Source: Phocoena phocoena
Taxonomy: Eukaryota > Chordata > Mammalia > Artiodactyla > Phocoenidae
Assembly (NCBI RefSeq): GCF_963924675.1
Contig: NC_089225.1
Span: 81,813,951 to 81,877,950 of the forward strand
Reading direction: 5' to 3'
DNA length: 64,000 nucleotides
Within the stretch, counting starts at the first letter, position 1, and every line of letters starts with the position of its first letter. Made by a program: the position numbers and the translations under genes. The notes beneath the pieces were generated by a model, which worked only from the letters and a program-made list of their open reading frames with translations, did no database searches and was not told the origin of the DNA. Below, one piece after another: positions 12,070 through 23,422 of this stretch.

Positions 12070-12360
12070 AAAGAAGTGTGGCAAATCGGGGGAGCGAGGA
12101 GAGGACGAAAGGTCCCAGCAGGCGGCGGCGGGGCGCGCCTTCCATCGTCTCCCGCCCCCCACCGGCGGCTCCAGGGGCCGGCGGCGCCCGCTCTCCCGCC
12201 AGTGGCCGCCCGGCGCCGCCGCTCCGCCAGCGCGAGGCCGTCTCCACCTGTCGCCTCTGACCTCCTTGCAAACGGAGCTCCTTGCAGCGAGCTCGGGACT
12301 CCAGGCTCGGCTTGCCCCAAAGGGTCGGCTCTCCGGGCCGCATCTGTTAGTCTTTTCTTC
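12070..12360. promoter_or_regulatory. Isolated CpG island (candidate promoter)
   Basis: About 34 CpGs occur in roughly 290 bp of very GC-rich sequence, in a window that is otherwise CpG-poor. It is not part of any SINE, LTR or hAT copy here. A TATAAA lies about 60 bp upstream (near 12010), followed by an A tract at 12060-12072. No exon of a known gene was found at or beside it, so it could be an alternative KIAA2012 start, an intragenic enhancer or promoter, or the GC-rich 5' end of a retrocopy. No product is claimed. Confidence 0.55.
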
Positions 12361-12624
12361 TCCTCTCTGCGGTAGCTTGTGATGTCGCTACCCGCTGGCA
12401 CCTCCTGCGGATCCCAGGCCTGGGTGGAGACTCACAGAGCTAGACAGTCTCAAAATCTACCAAACAGGCCGACTTGGACTCTAGGGAAGAGGTGGGAGGC
12501 AGGCAAACGGGAAACACCTTGAAGTGCCAGACAAACAATTTAAACTTTTAAATTTATAAAGCTTATCTTTTGGCTACTTTTCCACACATCGTCACTTGGG
12601 TGGAGAAAAGGGAAGGAATTTTTG

Positions 12625-12860
12625 GCACTTACTCTGCAGAAAGACACTTTGCTAGGTACTTTCTTTTTTGTACTTTTATCTTATTTTATCCTCACCACAA
12701 CCTTATGAGGTAAAGTACATTATCTATATTTCACAGATGAGGCAAAGGAGGCTCAGAGAGGTTAGGTAAATAGCCCAAGGTCACACAGCCAGTAAGTGAA
12801 GGAGCTGAGATATGAACCCAGGTTTCTATGACTCCAAGCCCCTGGCTCTTTAAGAGAGCC
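12625..12860 (-). mobile_element. MIR SINE (antisense)
   Basis: TCACAGATGAGGCAAAGGAGG, AGCCCAAGGTCACACAGCCAG and TATGAACCCAGGTTTC. Confidence 0.82.
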
Positions 12861-13185
12861 ATCCATGTGTTTCTGATTAGGAATAGTCACAAGGTAGAAG
12901 AAATACCACAAAATAATGGCAGCATTTTTTGAAAGCCAGCATGAAACTTGGAGATTATTTAGAATCTCTAGAAGTTTTTTTATATTGTAGATAAAGGAAA
13001 CTGAGGTCTAGAAGCCAGGAGAATTGTGCAAAATCGTGGCTAATTATTAAAACCAAGGTAACCCAAGTCTCTCTCAACTCAGTGTCTGTAGGTGTTTAGT
13101 TTAGTTCAATTTAGTTTGGTTTTGAAAGCATTTCCTCAGGGGCAGTTCCTGACTCCAGGAATAAACAGCTCCAAACGGAGCAAGT

Positions 13186-13516
13186 GGGGACTTCCCTGGT
13201 GGTCCAGTGGGTAAGAATCCGCCTTCCAGGGGACACGAGTTCTATCCCTGGTGGGGGAACTAAGATCTCACATGCTGATGAGCAATTAAGCCCACTCACC
13301 ACAACTACTGAGCACGTGAGCCACAACTAGAGAGCCCAAGTGCCACAACTACTGAGCCTGCATGCCACAACTAGAGAGAAGCCTGCACACCACAATGAAG
13401 AGCCCGTGGGCCACAACCAAAGAGCCTGCATGCCGCACCAAAGATCCCACAGGCCGCAACAAAGACCCAACACAGTCAAAAATAAAATAAATAAATTTTT
13501 TTTTTTTTTTAAAAAA
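13186..13516 (+). mobile_element. CHR-type SINE, long subtype
   Basis: GGACTTCCCTGG start, the CCACAACTACTGAGC tandem region, and an A/T tail; flanked by the TSD GGAGCAAGT (13177-13185 and 13517-13525). Confidence 0.9.
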
Positions 13517-13827
13517 GGAGCAAGTATAATGACTGCCCAATCTGTGCCAAGAAGTGAAGCAGCCAGTGATGCAAAAATTTCTCTTAATGCTGGGGAGAAA
13601 ATAAGGAGACAAGAAATATGTGCCCAGGAGTTGAGGCACTGCCATTACATCAGAATCCACAGCCTGGAAGATGGCCCTACTGCAAAGGGCCACCTCACAA
13701 CATGGGTTGGGGCTCCTCACTTCCTCTCTGCGTGAGGCCTGCACAGTCACCCTACACTGCCAGGCTGTGCTATCTGGAGCCCTGGTACTGGCTTCAGCAT
13801 AGTCCGCTAGTTCTTATCAGCCTACAT

Positions 13828-14428
13828 CAGGGGTCCCCAACCCCTGGGCCACGGATCAGTAGCGGTCCGTGGCCTGTTAGGAACTGAGCGGCAGGTGAGC
13901 GAGCGAAGCTTCATCTGTATTTACAGCCGCTCCCCATCGCTCGCATTACTGCCTGAGCTCCTCCTCCTGACAGATCAGTGGCGGCATTAGATTCTCACAG
14001 GAGCTCAAACCCTACTGTGAACTGCGTGTGTGAGGGATCTAGGTTGCGCGCTCCTTATGGGAATCTAATGCCTGATGATCTGAGGCGGAGCTGAGGCGGT
14101 GATGCTAGCGCTGGGGAGCGGCTTCAAGTACAGATTATCCTTAGCAGAGAGGACTGACTGCACAGTGACCATAATACATCAATTGCTTGCAGACTCATAT
14201 CAAAACCCTATCAGTGAGTGGCAAGTGAAAACCAGCTCAGGGCTCACACTGGTTCTGGTGAGTTGTATAATTATCTCATTATATATTACAATGTAATAGT
14301 AATAGAAATAAAGTGCACAGTAAATGTAATGAGCTTGAATCGTCCCAAAACCATCCCTGTCCCCCATCCGTGGAAAAATTGTCTTCCACGAAACCGATCC
14401 CTGGTGCCAAAAAGGTTGGGGACCACTG
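13828..14428. mobile_element. MER1-type hAT-Charlie non-autonomous DNA transposon
   Basis: The terminal inverted repeats CAGGGGTCCCCAAC and GTTGGGGACCACTG are flanked by the 8-bp TSD GCCTACAT and GCCTAGAT. At 601 bp it carries no transposase. It has the internal GCATTAGATTCTCA palindromic segments typical of the MER1 group (subfamily not certain). Confidence 0.85.
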
Positions 14429-14798
14429 GCCTAGATGACCTACATCCTCTAGTATAACTCCTTTATTTCTCCTTATGGAAAGTATTTTCAAAGTTCTCCT
14501 CTATAGTGGGAAGTGACACATCCTTAGGACTGTTTCTGGCTCACTCCACTCAGCCCAGGATGGAAACCCCAGGGAAGACCCCAGAATCCCAGAATACAGC
14601 TGTTGCCCTTTGACCCTGAAAATTCTCTTCACCTTGCAGGAAGTAAAGCTCATTTCTAACTTGAGACCTAAATTCATCAAAACCAAAAAGCAGTTGAAAG
14701 TAGAGACAAGAACAGCATAAGAAGAAAATTTATAGACCAATCTCACTTATGATCAAAGATGCAAAACTCCTAAATGAAATATTAGCCAATCAAATCAT

Positions 14799-14801
<3 letters not shown>

Positions 14802-14830
<29 letters not shown>
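14802..14830. repeat. AC microsatellite
   Basis: An uninterrupted AC repeat of about 14 units within the L1 fragment. Confidence 0.97.
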
Positions 14831-14834
<4 letters not shown>

Positions 14835-15035
14835 TATCTATATACCATGACTGAATTCAGTTTACCGCAGAATTAAAAATGGTCTAACATTCGAAAATCT
14901 GTTTCTGTACTTAGGGTCATCTCAATACATGCAAAAAGAAAAATCAATTTATAAAATTCACCCATTCATGATTTAAAATTATCAAACTAAGAATAGAAAA
15001 GGACTTCCTGATTTTGATAAAGAGTACCTACCAAA

Positions 15036-15363
15036 GGACTTCCATCGTGGCGCAGTGGTTAAGAATCCGCCTGCCAATGCAGGGGACATGGGTTTGAGCT
15101 CTGGTCTGGGAAGATCCCACATGCCGTGGAGCAACGAAGCCCATGCACCACAACTACTGAGCCTGTGCTCTAGAGCCCGCGCCACAACTACTGAAGCCCC
15201 CGCGCCTAGAGCCTGTACTGCACAACAAGAGAAGCCACCGCAACGAGAAGCCTGTGCACCGCAACAAAGAGTAGCCCCTGCTCGCTGCAACTAGAGAAAG
15301 CCCGCGCACAGACACGAAGACCTAACGCAGCCAAAAATAAATAAATAGATAATTTTTTAAAAG
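15036..15363 (+). mobile_element. CHR-type SINE, long subtype, inserted in L1
   Basis: Flanked by a perfect 17-bp TSD AAAGAGTACCTACCAAA (15019-15035 and 15364-15380). Its removal restores continuous L1 sequence. Confidence 0.95.
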
Positions 15364-15719
15364 AAAGAGTACCTACCAAAATCTGCAGTAAACATCACAC
15401 TTTAATGGTAGAACTTCAGAAGCAGTCTCTTTAGAGGCAGGACTAGGATAAGGACGCCCTCTCTCATTGCTTCTTATTCAACATTGTACCAGTACAGTAG
15501 GGTAGGCAAAATAAAGGAAAAGGAAGAGGATAGAAAGGAGGAAATGACATTGTCATTATTCTCAGACAATAGTATTACCTATGTGAAAAATCCGAGGGCG
15601 TCTCTAGAAAAGCTATTAAAAGACAAGCCATTAAAAGACAAACAAAAAAATTCAGCAAGATTACTAAATATACATCAATAACAAAAATTAATTGTGGAAA
15701 AAAATAGTATTTGCAAACA

Positions 15720-16850
15720 TAAAGTACAATTTATAATGCAATTTTAAAATAATTCTTATTATGGAAAACCCCAAACATACACAAGGATGGACAGAACAGC
15801 ACCAATGAGTTTCACGTACCCATCTCCTGGCCAATATTGTTCACCTATATTCCCAATTCCTTCCTGCCTTCTATAGTATTTTGAAACAAATTCCAAGCTC
15901 ATATCATTTTACCCATATACACTTGAGTATATATCTTTAAAAGACAAGAAAAGACTCTTTTGACATAACCGTAATACCGCTATTGTACCTAAAAATTAGA
16001 ACTATTCTTTAACATAATTGAATATCCAATCAGTTTTTTCAACATTCTAATTGTCTCAAAATTATTATAATTGTTTTAGACTTTGTTTGCAATCGGTTGA
16101 TACGGCCTTTTTTTTTTTTTTTTTAATTTATTTTTGGCTGCGTTGGGTATTCGTTGCTCAGCCCGGGCTTCCTCTCGTTGCTTCCTCTCGTTGCGGCGAG
16201 CAAGGGCTACTCTTCATTGCGGTGTGTGGGCTTCTCATTGCAACGAGTTCTAAGAGCACAGGCTCAGTAGTCCTGACGAACGGGCTTAGTTGCTCCGCGG
16301 CATGTGGGATCTTCCCAGACCAGGGCTCAAACCGCTGTCTCCTGCGTTGGCAGGCGGATTCTTAACCACTGCGCCACCAGGGAAGTCCTGACACATGGCT
16401 TTTAGGGTCCATTAATTTATCGAGTCTTCTCATTTCTATTTTCTTTCCCCTCACTTAGTTTATTTTCAGGAAACTGGGTGACTTTTAATGTAGAGTTCCC
16501 CACAATCTATACTTTGCTGATTGAATCCTCAAAGTATAGTTTAACATGTTTCTCTGTCTTCTGTATTTTCTGTAAGTTAGTACTTGGATCTAGAGACTTG
16601 ATCAGATTCAGGATTGGCTTTCACAAGACCACTTCATGGAGGGCATTGTGTTCTTCCATCAGGAGATGTAATGTTTGCTGGTCTCTTCACGATGCCACCA
16701 GCTACAGATCCATTCATTCATTAAAGGTTATGAATTACTTGGGAAACTCCTACCAAAAAAATTTCTTTTCTCTTCTACTATTTAGTTATCTAGTGGTACA
16801 TATTATACAGGAAGGCAGAATAAATGTAATTTTAAAACATATGTATCAAT
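15720..16850. repeat. Ancient interspersed repeat inside the L1, family not named
   Basis: TTATTATGGAAAACCCCAAACAT, TACCCATCTCC, AAAATATCCAATCAG-like and GACTTGATCAGATTCAGG phrases belong to a common old mammalian repeat. It is split by the SINE at 16110. Confidence 0.45.
16110..16388 (-). mobile_element. CHR-type SINE, long subtype
   Basis: Poly(T), TTGGCTGCGTTGGG, and an end of CCACCAGGGAAGTCC. Confidence 0.92.
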
Positions 16851-17181
16851 AAATTTTAAAAGCAATAAATCAATAAATCTAAAAAAAGATGTGTTAGACG
16901 TTCATGAAGAAATTATAAAATCTTATTAAATTAACTAAAAGTAGGCCTGAATAAATATAACATTCTATATAGTGCTATATATAATGTTCAAAGATTTGAA
17001 GGTGACAGTTCTCCCTAAATTAATCTATAAATTCAATGCAACTCTATTTTTAAAAATCCCCAGTAGGGTCTTCGGTGGAACGTGATAAGTTGATCGCAAA
17101 ATGCATAAAGAAGTGTCAACAATAGCCAATACAATTTTTTTTTAAAGTGTGGGGTCCCCACCAATGAATGGGTCTCCCTGG

Positions 17182-17234
17182 AGTAGTTAGTTAGTTAGTT
17201 AGTTAGTTAGTTGTTTATTTATTTATTTATTTTG
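17182..17234. repeat. GTTA/TTTA tetranucleotide repeat (SINE tail)
   Basis: About seven TAGT units followed by about five TTTA units, at the A-tail end of the inverted SINE at 17210-17390. Confidence 0.9.
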
Positions 17235-17390
17235 GCTGTGCCGGGTCTTAGTTGCAGCATGTGGACTTGTCAGTTGCGGCATGCAAACTCCTAGTTTCAG
17301 CCTGCATGTGGGATCTAGTTCCCCGACCAGGGATAGAACCTAGGACCCCTGCATTGGGGAGGACTACCCACTGGACCACGAGGGAAGTCC
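17210..17390 (-). mobile_element. Older CHR-type SINE with TTTA/GTTA tail
   Basis: An inverted body ending ACGAGGGAAGTCC, preceded by a (GTTA)n(TTTA)n tail at 17182-17234 on the plus strand. Confidence 0.85.
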
Positions 17391-17950
17391 TGTCAATAAA
17401 ATTTTGAAGAAAAACAAAGAGGAAGAGTTTACCCAGCCACATATCAAAAATTACTTTAAGGCTATGATATTGACTTAGGGACAGACAGAATGGAGAATCC
17501 AGAAATAAATGCACCCATATACAGAAATGAAATGTGACAGAAGTGGTATTAGAAAACAGTGGGAAGAGAATGAGCTATTATTCCCTATATAATTTTCAGA
17601 TAACTGGTTATCCATTTTTTAAATTCTTACCTCACAAAATAACGGATGTATTCAGGATCTAAATGTGAAAAAGTAAAATTCTTAATCTTTTAGAAGAAAA
17701 TATACAAGAATATCTTTATGAATTTGAGAAAGGGAAAATTTTCTTACCCATGATTCAAAACACAAGCCATAAAGAAAATTATTGACAAACCCAACTATAT
17801 TAGAATTAAAGTTTTTGATATGTTAAACAGAGTTAAAAGACAAATACAGATTAGAACACAATATCTGTAGTGCATATAACCAACAAAGAATTAGTACCCC
17901 AAACGCACCAAAAACTGCTACAAACAGAGAAGGCAAAAGACAATCAACCC

Positions 17951-18298
17951 CGGGCTTCCCTGGTGGCACAGTGGTTGGGAGTCTGCCTGCCCATGCAGGG
18001 GACACGGGTTCCAGCCCTAGTCGGGGAAGATTCCACATGACACGAAGCAACTAAACCCATGTGCCACAACTACTGAGCCTGTGCTCAGGAGCCCGCGAGC
18101 CACAACTACTGAGACCGTGTTCCACAACTACTGAAGCCCACACACCTAGAGCCTGTGCTCCACAACAAGAGAAGCCACTGCAATGAGAAGCTCGTGCACC
18201 GCAACGAAGAGTAGCCCCCGCTCGCCGCAACTAGAGAAAGCCCGTGTGCAGCAACGAAGACCTAACACAGCCAAAAATTAGTTAATTAATTTTTTAAA
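17951..18298 (+). mobile_element. CHR-type SINE, long subtype, inserted in L1
   Basis: Flanked by near-identical 16-bp repeats, AAAAGACAATCAACCC and AAAAGACAGTCAACCC. Confidence 0.93.
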
Positions 18299-18955
18299 AA
18301 AAGACAGTCAACCCAAATGAAAAATGGGTGAAAGATGTTAATAGGTAATTAACAGAAGAGGAAACCTAAATAAATGACCATTTATTTCTTAGTCAAACTT
18401 GCTACTCAGGAAAATTCAAATGCAAAGAAAAAGAGATATTTCATATATACCAGATTAGCAAAAAATTTTGTCTGTAAATATTCATTATTAATGAGGATAT
18501 GGAGTTTTAGAAACTCAGAGCAATTTGGAAATACCCAATAAATTGAAGATGCATATACCCTGCAACTCAACAAGTCCATTCCCAGGTATACGTTAGAGAA
18601 ACTCTTTCATGTATGAACAGTGACTCACTCAAGGAGGTTCATTGCAGCATTGTTTGTAATCACAAAGAACTGGAAATAAAAAAGCCATCAATAGCAAAAT
18701 GGATAAATAAATTGTGGTAAGTTTATACAATGGTATAATAAGGTACAAGAGCTTAAAATAAGTGAATGGAAACTGTATGTATTAACAGGGGTTAATCTCA
18801 AAAACAAGATTTTAAGCAAAATAAAGCAAGTTGCAAAAGTGACATAAATGATATTACTGGTACGAAGTTTTAATATGTAAAATCATATTATATGTTGTTT
18901 AGAAGTGCTTTATATGTGGTAAAGATATAAAAATATACATGAGGACAGTGTAGGA

Positions 18956-19398
18956 GAGAAAAAACTTTTCTTCTACTCTCTTAGAGGCCCTGCCTGGGCC
19001 GGAAAATTAAACTGACAAAGACAAACTAACAGGAGAAAAGCACACAAGTGTATTTAATGTAAGCTTTATGTGATGCAGGAGGATTCATAAGGAAGTAGTT
19101 AAGCCTGAGCATCTTTATACTTGGTTTGATGAACAGTGGACAATGTGATAGTACAAAAGGTAAGTGCAAAGTGTAATTAACTGGGGGAAACAGAGCAAGG
19201 CCTGTTTGTTTGGGTTCCTCTCAGAGTCTCTCTGTCTTCAGGGATAAGGGCGCCCCTTTCCTCCAAGTAGAACCTACCTCTCACATGAGTAGCCGTCTCA
19301 TAACCTACACTGCCCTTTCTCAAATTCCTTCAGCTTAAAATACTCAGTATGCCAAGGTGCCATGTTTGGGGGTAGCATATTCTGAACCCAGTCAACTG
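18956..19398. mobile_element. LTR-like insertion inside the L1 3' end
   Basis: About 440 bp separates two L1 3' pieces and carries LTR-like sequence such as TTAACTGGGGGAAACAGAGC and a TG...CA outline. Family and exact ends are uncertain, with no clear TSD. Confidence 0.4.
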
Positions 19399-19640
19399 AT
19401 AAATACCAAATTTAAGAGAATGGTTACTTCTGGGGAGAGAGTGAGGGAAATAGGATTATATGTGATACAATAAAGTCTTAGACTATATCTTAAATGTTTT
19501 CTTTAGAAAAAAAATGTGAATCAAATATGGCAAACTGTTAAGATTTCACAAAGGTAGGTGGTAAGTTCATGGGTAATCATTATACGGTCGTTTTTCTATA
19601 CTCTGCATTCCTAAAATATTTTACAGATTTTTTTAAGGCA
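19399..19640 (+). mobile_element. LINE-1 3' end (sense), last piece
   Basis: GATAAATACCAAATTTAAGA and GAATGGTTACTTCTGGGGAG continue the L1 broken at 18955. Confidence 0.6.
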
Positions 19641-19832
19641 GTCAAAAGTTGTAGGTTATTATTCAAAGTACTGGCTTAGTTTATTCCAATACTTCCTAAA
19701 TATAAGGTTATTTTACTAGAGAAACAAAACAAAACACCCTGCTACGATCCACGTCCCAGCGACAGGATTTCAATTCTAATCAGTGGTGAAATCACACCAA
19801 TTGTAGAACCCCATCTTTTGGTCAATACAAAC

Positions 19833-19846
19833 GCGCCCTCTGCTGG
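19833..19846 (-). promoter_or_regulatory. CTCF-type binding motif (minus orientation)
   Basis: GCGCCCTCTGCTGG on the plus strand reads CCAGCAGAGGGCGC, the textbook CTCF core, preceded by TGA. It lies in unique sequence just after the broken L1. Binding is inferred from the motif only. Confidence 0.6.
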
Positions 19847-21389
19847 TCATATAGTGCCCTGTCCCAAAGTTCAAAATAGTGGGGAAGAGCAGTGAAACTT
19901 GTCCAATGAGACAGCTTTTACCAAGCCAGCCAAGTTAGGGAAAGAAACTCTCACAGAATTCCTCCCAATCACAAAAATACTTAAGTCAGCTCCCACTCTC
20001 TATTACTATTACATATGATCCAAGACAAAATAAATTCCAGGGTACCACCGCAATCAACCTTTCCAGTTCCCTCAACCACCATGTACATTAACAATTCTGT
20101 CCCTACTCCAAAGTCTGGAGGTTGATGTATGAGATAGTAGATGCCACCCTTAACATTTGGGAATGGCAGAAGAGAGCCCAAGTTCCTCTGGGTGGTGGTG
20201 CGGACACCACTGAACACTGAAAAATGGATAAACTAGTATTAAGGGAATAATGCTGGTGGGATGACAGGTAAATTTTTTCTTTTCAAATCTTTCTTTAAAG
20301 TTACAATATCTTTAAACAAAATTGAGGAAAAATCAATTAATTCATGCAAGAATCTACTGCTCAAAGAGAGAGGGAAGTGAGGATTGAATATTAAGAGTCT
20401 TCCTTTCAAAAAACATTTTTTAAAATTATTTCGTTTTGCTTTGTTTTGCTTTGTGCTAATATCCATCTTCCCCACTAAAATTTAAGCTTCCTGAGACCAA
20501 TGTGTGAATCCATCCTACTCACCACTATATTCCCAGCACCTAACACAACGACCATCAGGTAGTAGGTATCTAATAAACATGTGATAAATAAAGGAATGAA
20601 TGACCATTTCCTTGGAGTGTAAATTGGTACAAATTTTCTGCGGAGCAATTCAGCAGCAGACATTGTGCTTTTAAGACTGTACATTCTTCAGTAATCATAG
20701 ATGTGGACAACGAGTAAGTCCTTTAATAATCAGAAACATTCCTTTCAGGGATATGCTATGCAAAGTTCATTTTAGTTATAAAAAAAATTCAAAACAACCT
20801 GAATTTTAAAAGTTACATGTTTGGTTAAGTCTATTATGGTATATCCATATGATGAAATGCTATGCTGTTATTAAAATCATTTTTAAGAATATTTAATGAT
20901 ATGGGAAATTCTAATAACATAAAAATAGATTAAAATTATATATACATTATTTTATTAACTCTATTAAAATATGAGTATATATTTATTATATATGCATGAA
21001 AGTATACACACCAAAGTATTTTGCTGTAGTTGTATGTGAGTAGAGGGATCATGAGTCAGGGGTTTTTTGTTTGTTTTTGTTCTTGTTTTTAACAGGTGCC
21101 AGCACTGTTTTAGACACTTTATTTGTATTAATATATCTTTAAGTTTTTAAGCAGCTTTATCAAGAGATAAATTACACCTTTATAAAGGTGCCTTATAATA
21201 AATTACACCTATTTAAATTGTACAATTAGATAAGTTTTCTTTAAGTGTTAAATATTACTTTTTCTATAAAGATTTTAATGCAATCAACTTCACTTTTCCT
21301 TAGATTTTAATTATGTATAATTATTTGGTAGAATATAAAATTATTCAACCAACAATTTTCTTCTATTGAGACATTAAATATTGCTATGA

Positions 21390-22480
21390 TTTGTAGGGGA
21401 AGGTTCTAGTTTTCTTGAGATTAATTGATATATAACATTGTATTAGTTTAAGGTGTACAACATAATGACTTTATATTGCAAAATGGTTACCACAATAAGC
21501 TTATTTAATGTCAATCAGCACACATAGTTACAATTTTTTTTCTTGTGATGAGAACTTTTAAAATCTACTAGGTAAGTTCTGATACTGTATATTTCAACAC
21601 CCGTGAAACTATCCCACAATCAAGATAAAACATTTCAGGGGACTTCCCTGTTGGTCCAGTGTCTAAGAAACAGCGCTCCCAATGCAGGGGGCCTGGGTTC
21701 GATCCCTGGTTAGGCAACTAGATCCCACATGCCACAGCTAAGACTTCCATGCCACAACTAAGAGTTCACATGCTGCAACTAAAGATCCTGCATGCCATAA
21801 CTAAAAGGTCCCACATGCCACAACAAAGATCGAAGATCCCTCGTGCTGCAACTAAGACCTGGTGCAGACAAATAAATATATATTTTTTAATTTCATCTTT
21901 CCCAAACGTTTCCTCATGCATCCCCCAACTCCAGTCTCTATCATTTCCAGACAAACACCTATCTGCTTTCTGTCACTATAGACTGGTTTGCAGTTTCTAG
22001 AATTTTATATAAATGGAAGCATACCATTTCTTTGTCTGGTTGCTTTTACTCCCCATAATTCTTTTGAGATTCATCCATGTTGTTGAGTGTATCAATACTT
22101 CATTTCTAACTTACTACTACTGAATAGTATTGCATTGTATGTATATACTAGCCTGTTTATCCATTCACCTGTGGATGGGCATTTCGGCTGTTTCAAGTTT
22201 TTGACTATTGCAAATAAAGCTGCTATGACCATTTGCATATAAGTCCTTTTATGGACATATGCTTTCATTCCTCTTGTGTAAAACACCTAGGAGAATAATG
22301 GTTGGATGCTATGGTACATCCAATATTTAATTTTTTAAGAAATTGTCAAGCTATTTTCCTAAGTGGTTGTACCATTTTACATTCTAACCAGCAGTGATTG
22401 AGAGTCCCAGTTCCCCTGCATCTGTGTTAACTCTTGATATACTCAGTCTTTTTAGTCATTCTAATAATTATATGTTGATT
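21390..22480 (-). mobile_element. LINE-1 fragment (antisense)
   Basis: CATCCATGTTGTTGAGTGTA, CCATTCACCTGTGGATGGGC and ACATTCTAACCAGCAGTG are inverted L1 3' sequence. The SINE at 21640 is inserted in it. Confidence 0.75.
21640..21892 (+). mobile_element. Older CHR-type SINE, inserted in antisense L1
   Basis: GGACTTCCCTGTTGGTCCAG start, GGTTCGATCCC B-box region, and a series of CATGCCACAACTAA-like repeats. Confidence 0.88.
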
Positions 22481-23331
22481 GGCAGGGAGGGTTCTTCTTT
22501 ATGCTTGTGTTTTCCAAATTTTCTGCAATGAAATATATATTTCATAATTTAAAATTGCTTACAGTATCTAAAATTAAAAGTAGCCTAGTCTAATATGAAG
22601 TCAGTCTGGAGACTTCTCATTCTGAAAACTACCCAATATGGTCTTCAGAGCACCCAGCAATAGCTGTGTAGCCTGCATAAGCGTTCCTCAGAATATAACT
22701 TTTTTTTTTTTAATCAGTTTTCTTTTCAATGATATAACCACACTGGGGTTTTAAGAAAAAATTTAAACACATAAACCTCTTTATCTAGCATGTTATTTCC
22801 TTTTTCTGTTTTCTCTTCCAGCTTTTACAGTTTTAATACACAATTCTATAGTTTTCTATTTTTACTTGTCATTATATCATATTTTCCATATCGTATTTTC
22901 CATGATGATTTATCTTTTCAACCATAATTCTAAATGTCAAATTAATGCATCATAAATTTCCCATTGTTTGGCTGTTTCTAATTTTTTATTATTAATGATA
23001 ATGTTGTAATAAATAACTTTGTACAAAAAGCTTGTTTCTTCTTTTAAATTATTTCCTTATGAAAATACACAGGAGTGAGATTCCTGATCAAAGACAAGAA
23101 CGTTTTTCTAGGTCTAGATATGTACTGTCACATTGCTTTCCCAAAGGGGCTTACTGATTTTAATGTCACTTGCCATGTGTCAGCACTGCAGCATTTGCCA
23201 ATTTCCTGGGTATAACATACCTTGTTGTGCTAATTTGCACACCGTTGACTGCTCACCAGAGTAGATGTTTTCTCACGTGTGGGATCACTGTCTGCTGTCC
23301 TTTGCTAATTAAGGATGCTTTGTCTTCACAG

Positions 23332-23422
23332 ACCCAGAGCGGAGGAGTATGACCCTTGACCCTCTTAGTGCTTCCCTGGCTGAGCACACCCAGACTCCTG
23401 AGGCAGATACTGTCCAAAAGGC
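23332..23422 (+). CDS. KIAA2012: KIAA2012 internal exon (29 full codons)
   Basis: The acceptor is TTGTCTTCACAG and the donor is GGC|GTAAGT, a near-consensus site. Only one frame is open: it enters with two bases, reads from PERRSMTLDPLSAS to EADTVQK, and leaves GC. The next exon supplies G, making an Ala codon, so the phases agree. The other two frames have stops. The segment is polar, with Thr, Pro and Glu, and probably disordered. Confidence 0.75.

Larger units (their letters stand above)
14735..15720 (+). mobile_element. LINE-1 ORF2 fragment (sense)
   Basis: AGACCAATCTCACTTATGATCA and AACATCACACTTTAATGGTAGA are L1 ORF2 reverse-transcriptase-region sequence. It is interrupted by a CA repeat (14802-14830) and the SINE at 15036, and is not functional. 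Confidence 0.8.
16870..18955 (+). mobile_element. LINE-1 ORF2/3' fragment (sense), continued
   Basis: The L1 continues in the same orientation past the inserted repeat, with AACTCAACAAGTCCATTCCC and GGTTCATTGCAGCATTGTTTG near the ORF2 end. SINEs at 17210 and 17951 interrupt it. Confidence 0.8.
6024..23331 (+). other. KIAA2012: Presumed KIAA2012 intron (17 kb)
   Basis: This lies between the candidate exon at 5951 and the firm exon at 23332. It contains SINEs, MER5 and MIR copies, a CpG island at about 12.07-12.36 kb, a MER1-type hAT element, a fragmented sense L1 (14.7-19.6 kb) with two inserted elements, antisense L1 (21.4-22.5 kb), and a CTCF-like motif at 19833. 6030-7040, 8640-10400, 10630-11330 and 19650-20600 are mostly unique with nothing recognised. 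I may have missed a short exon. Confidence 0.5.
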
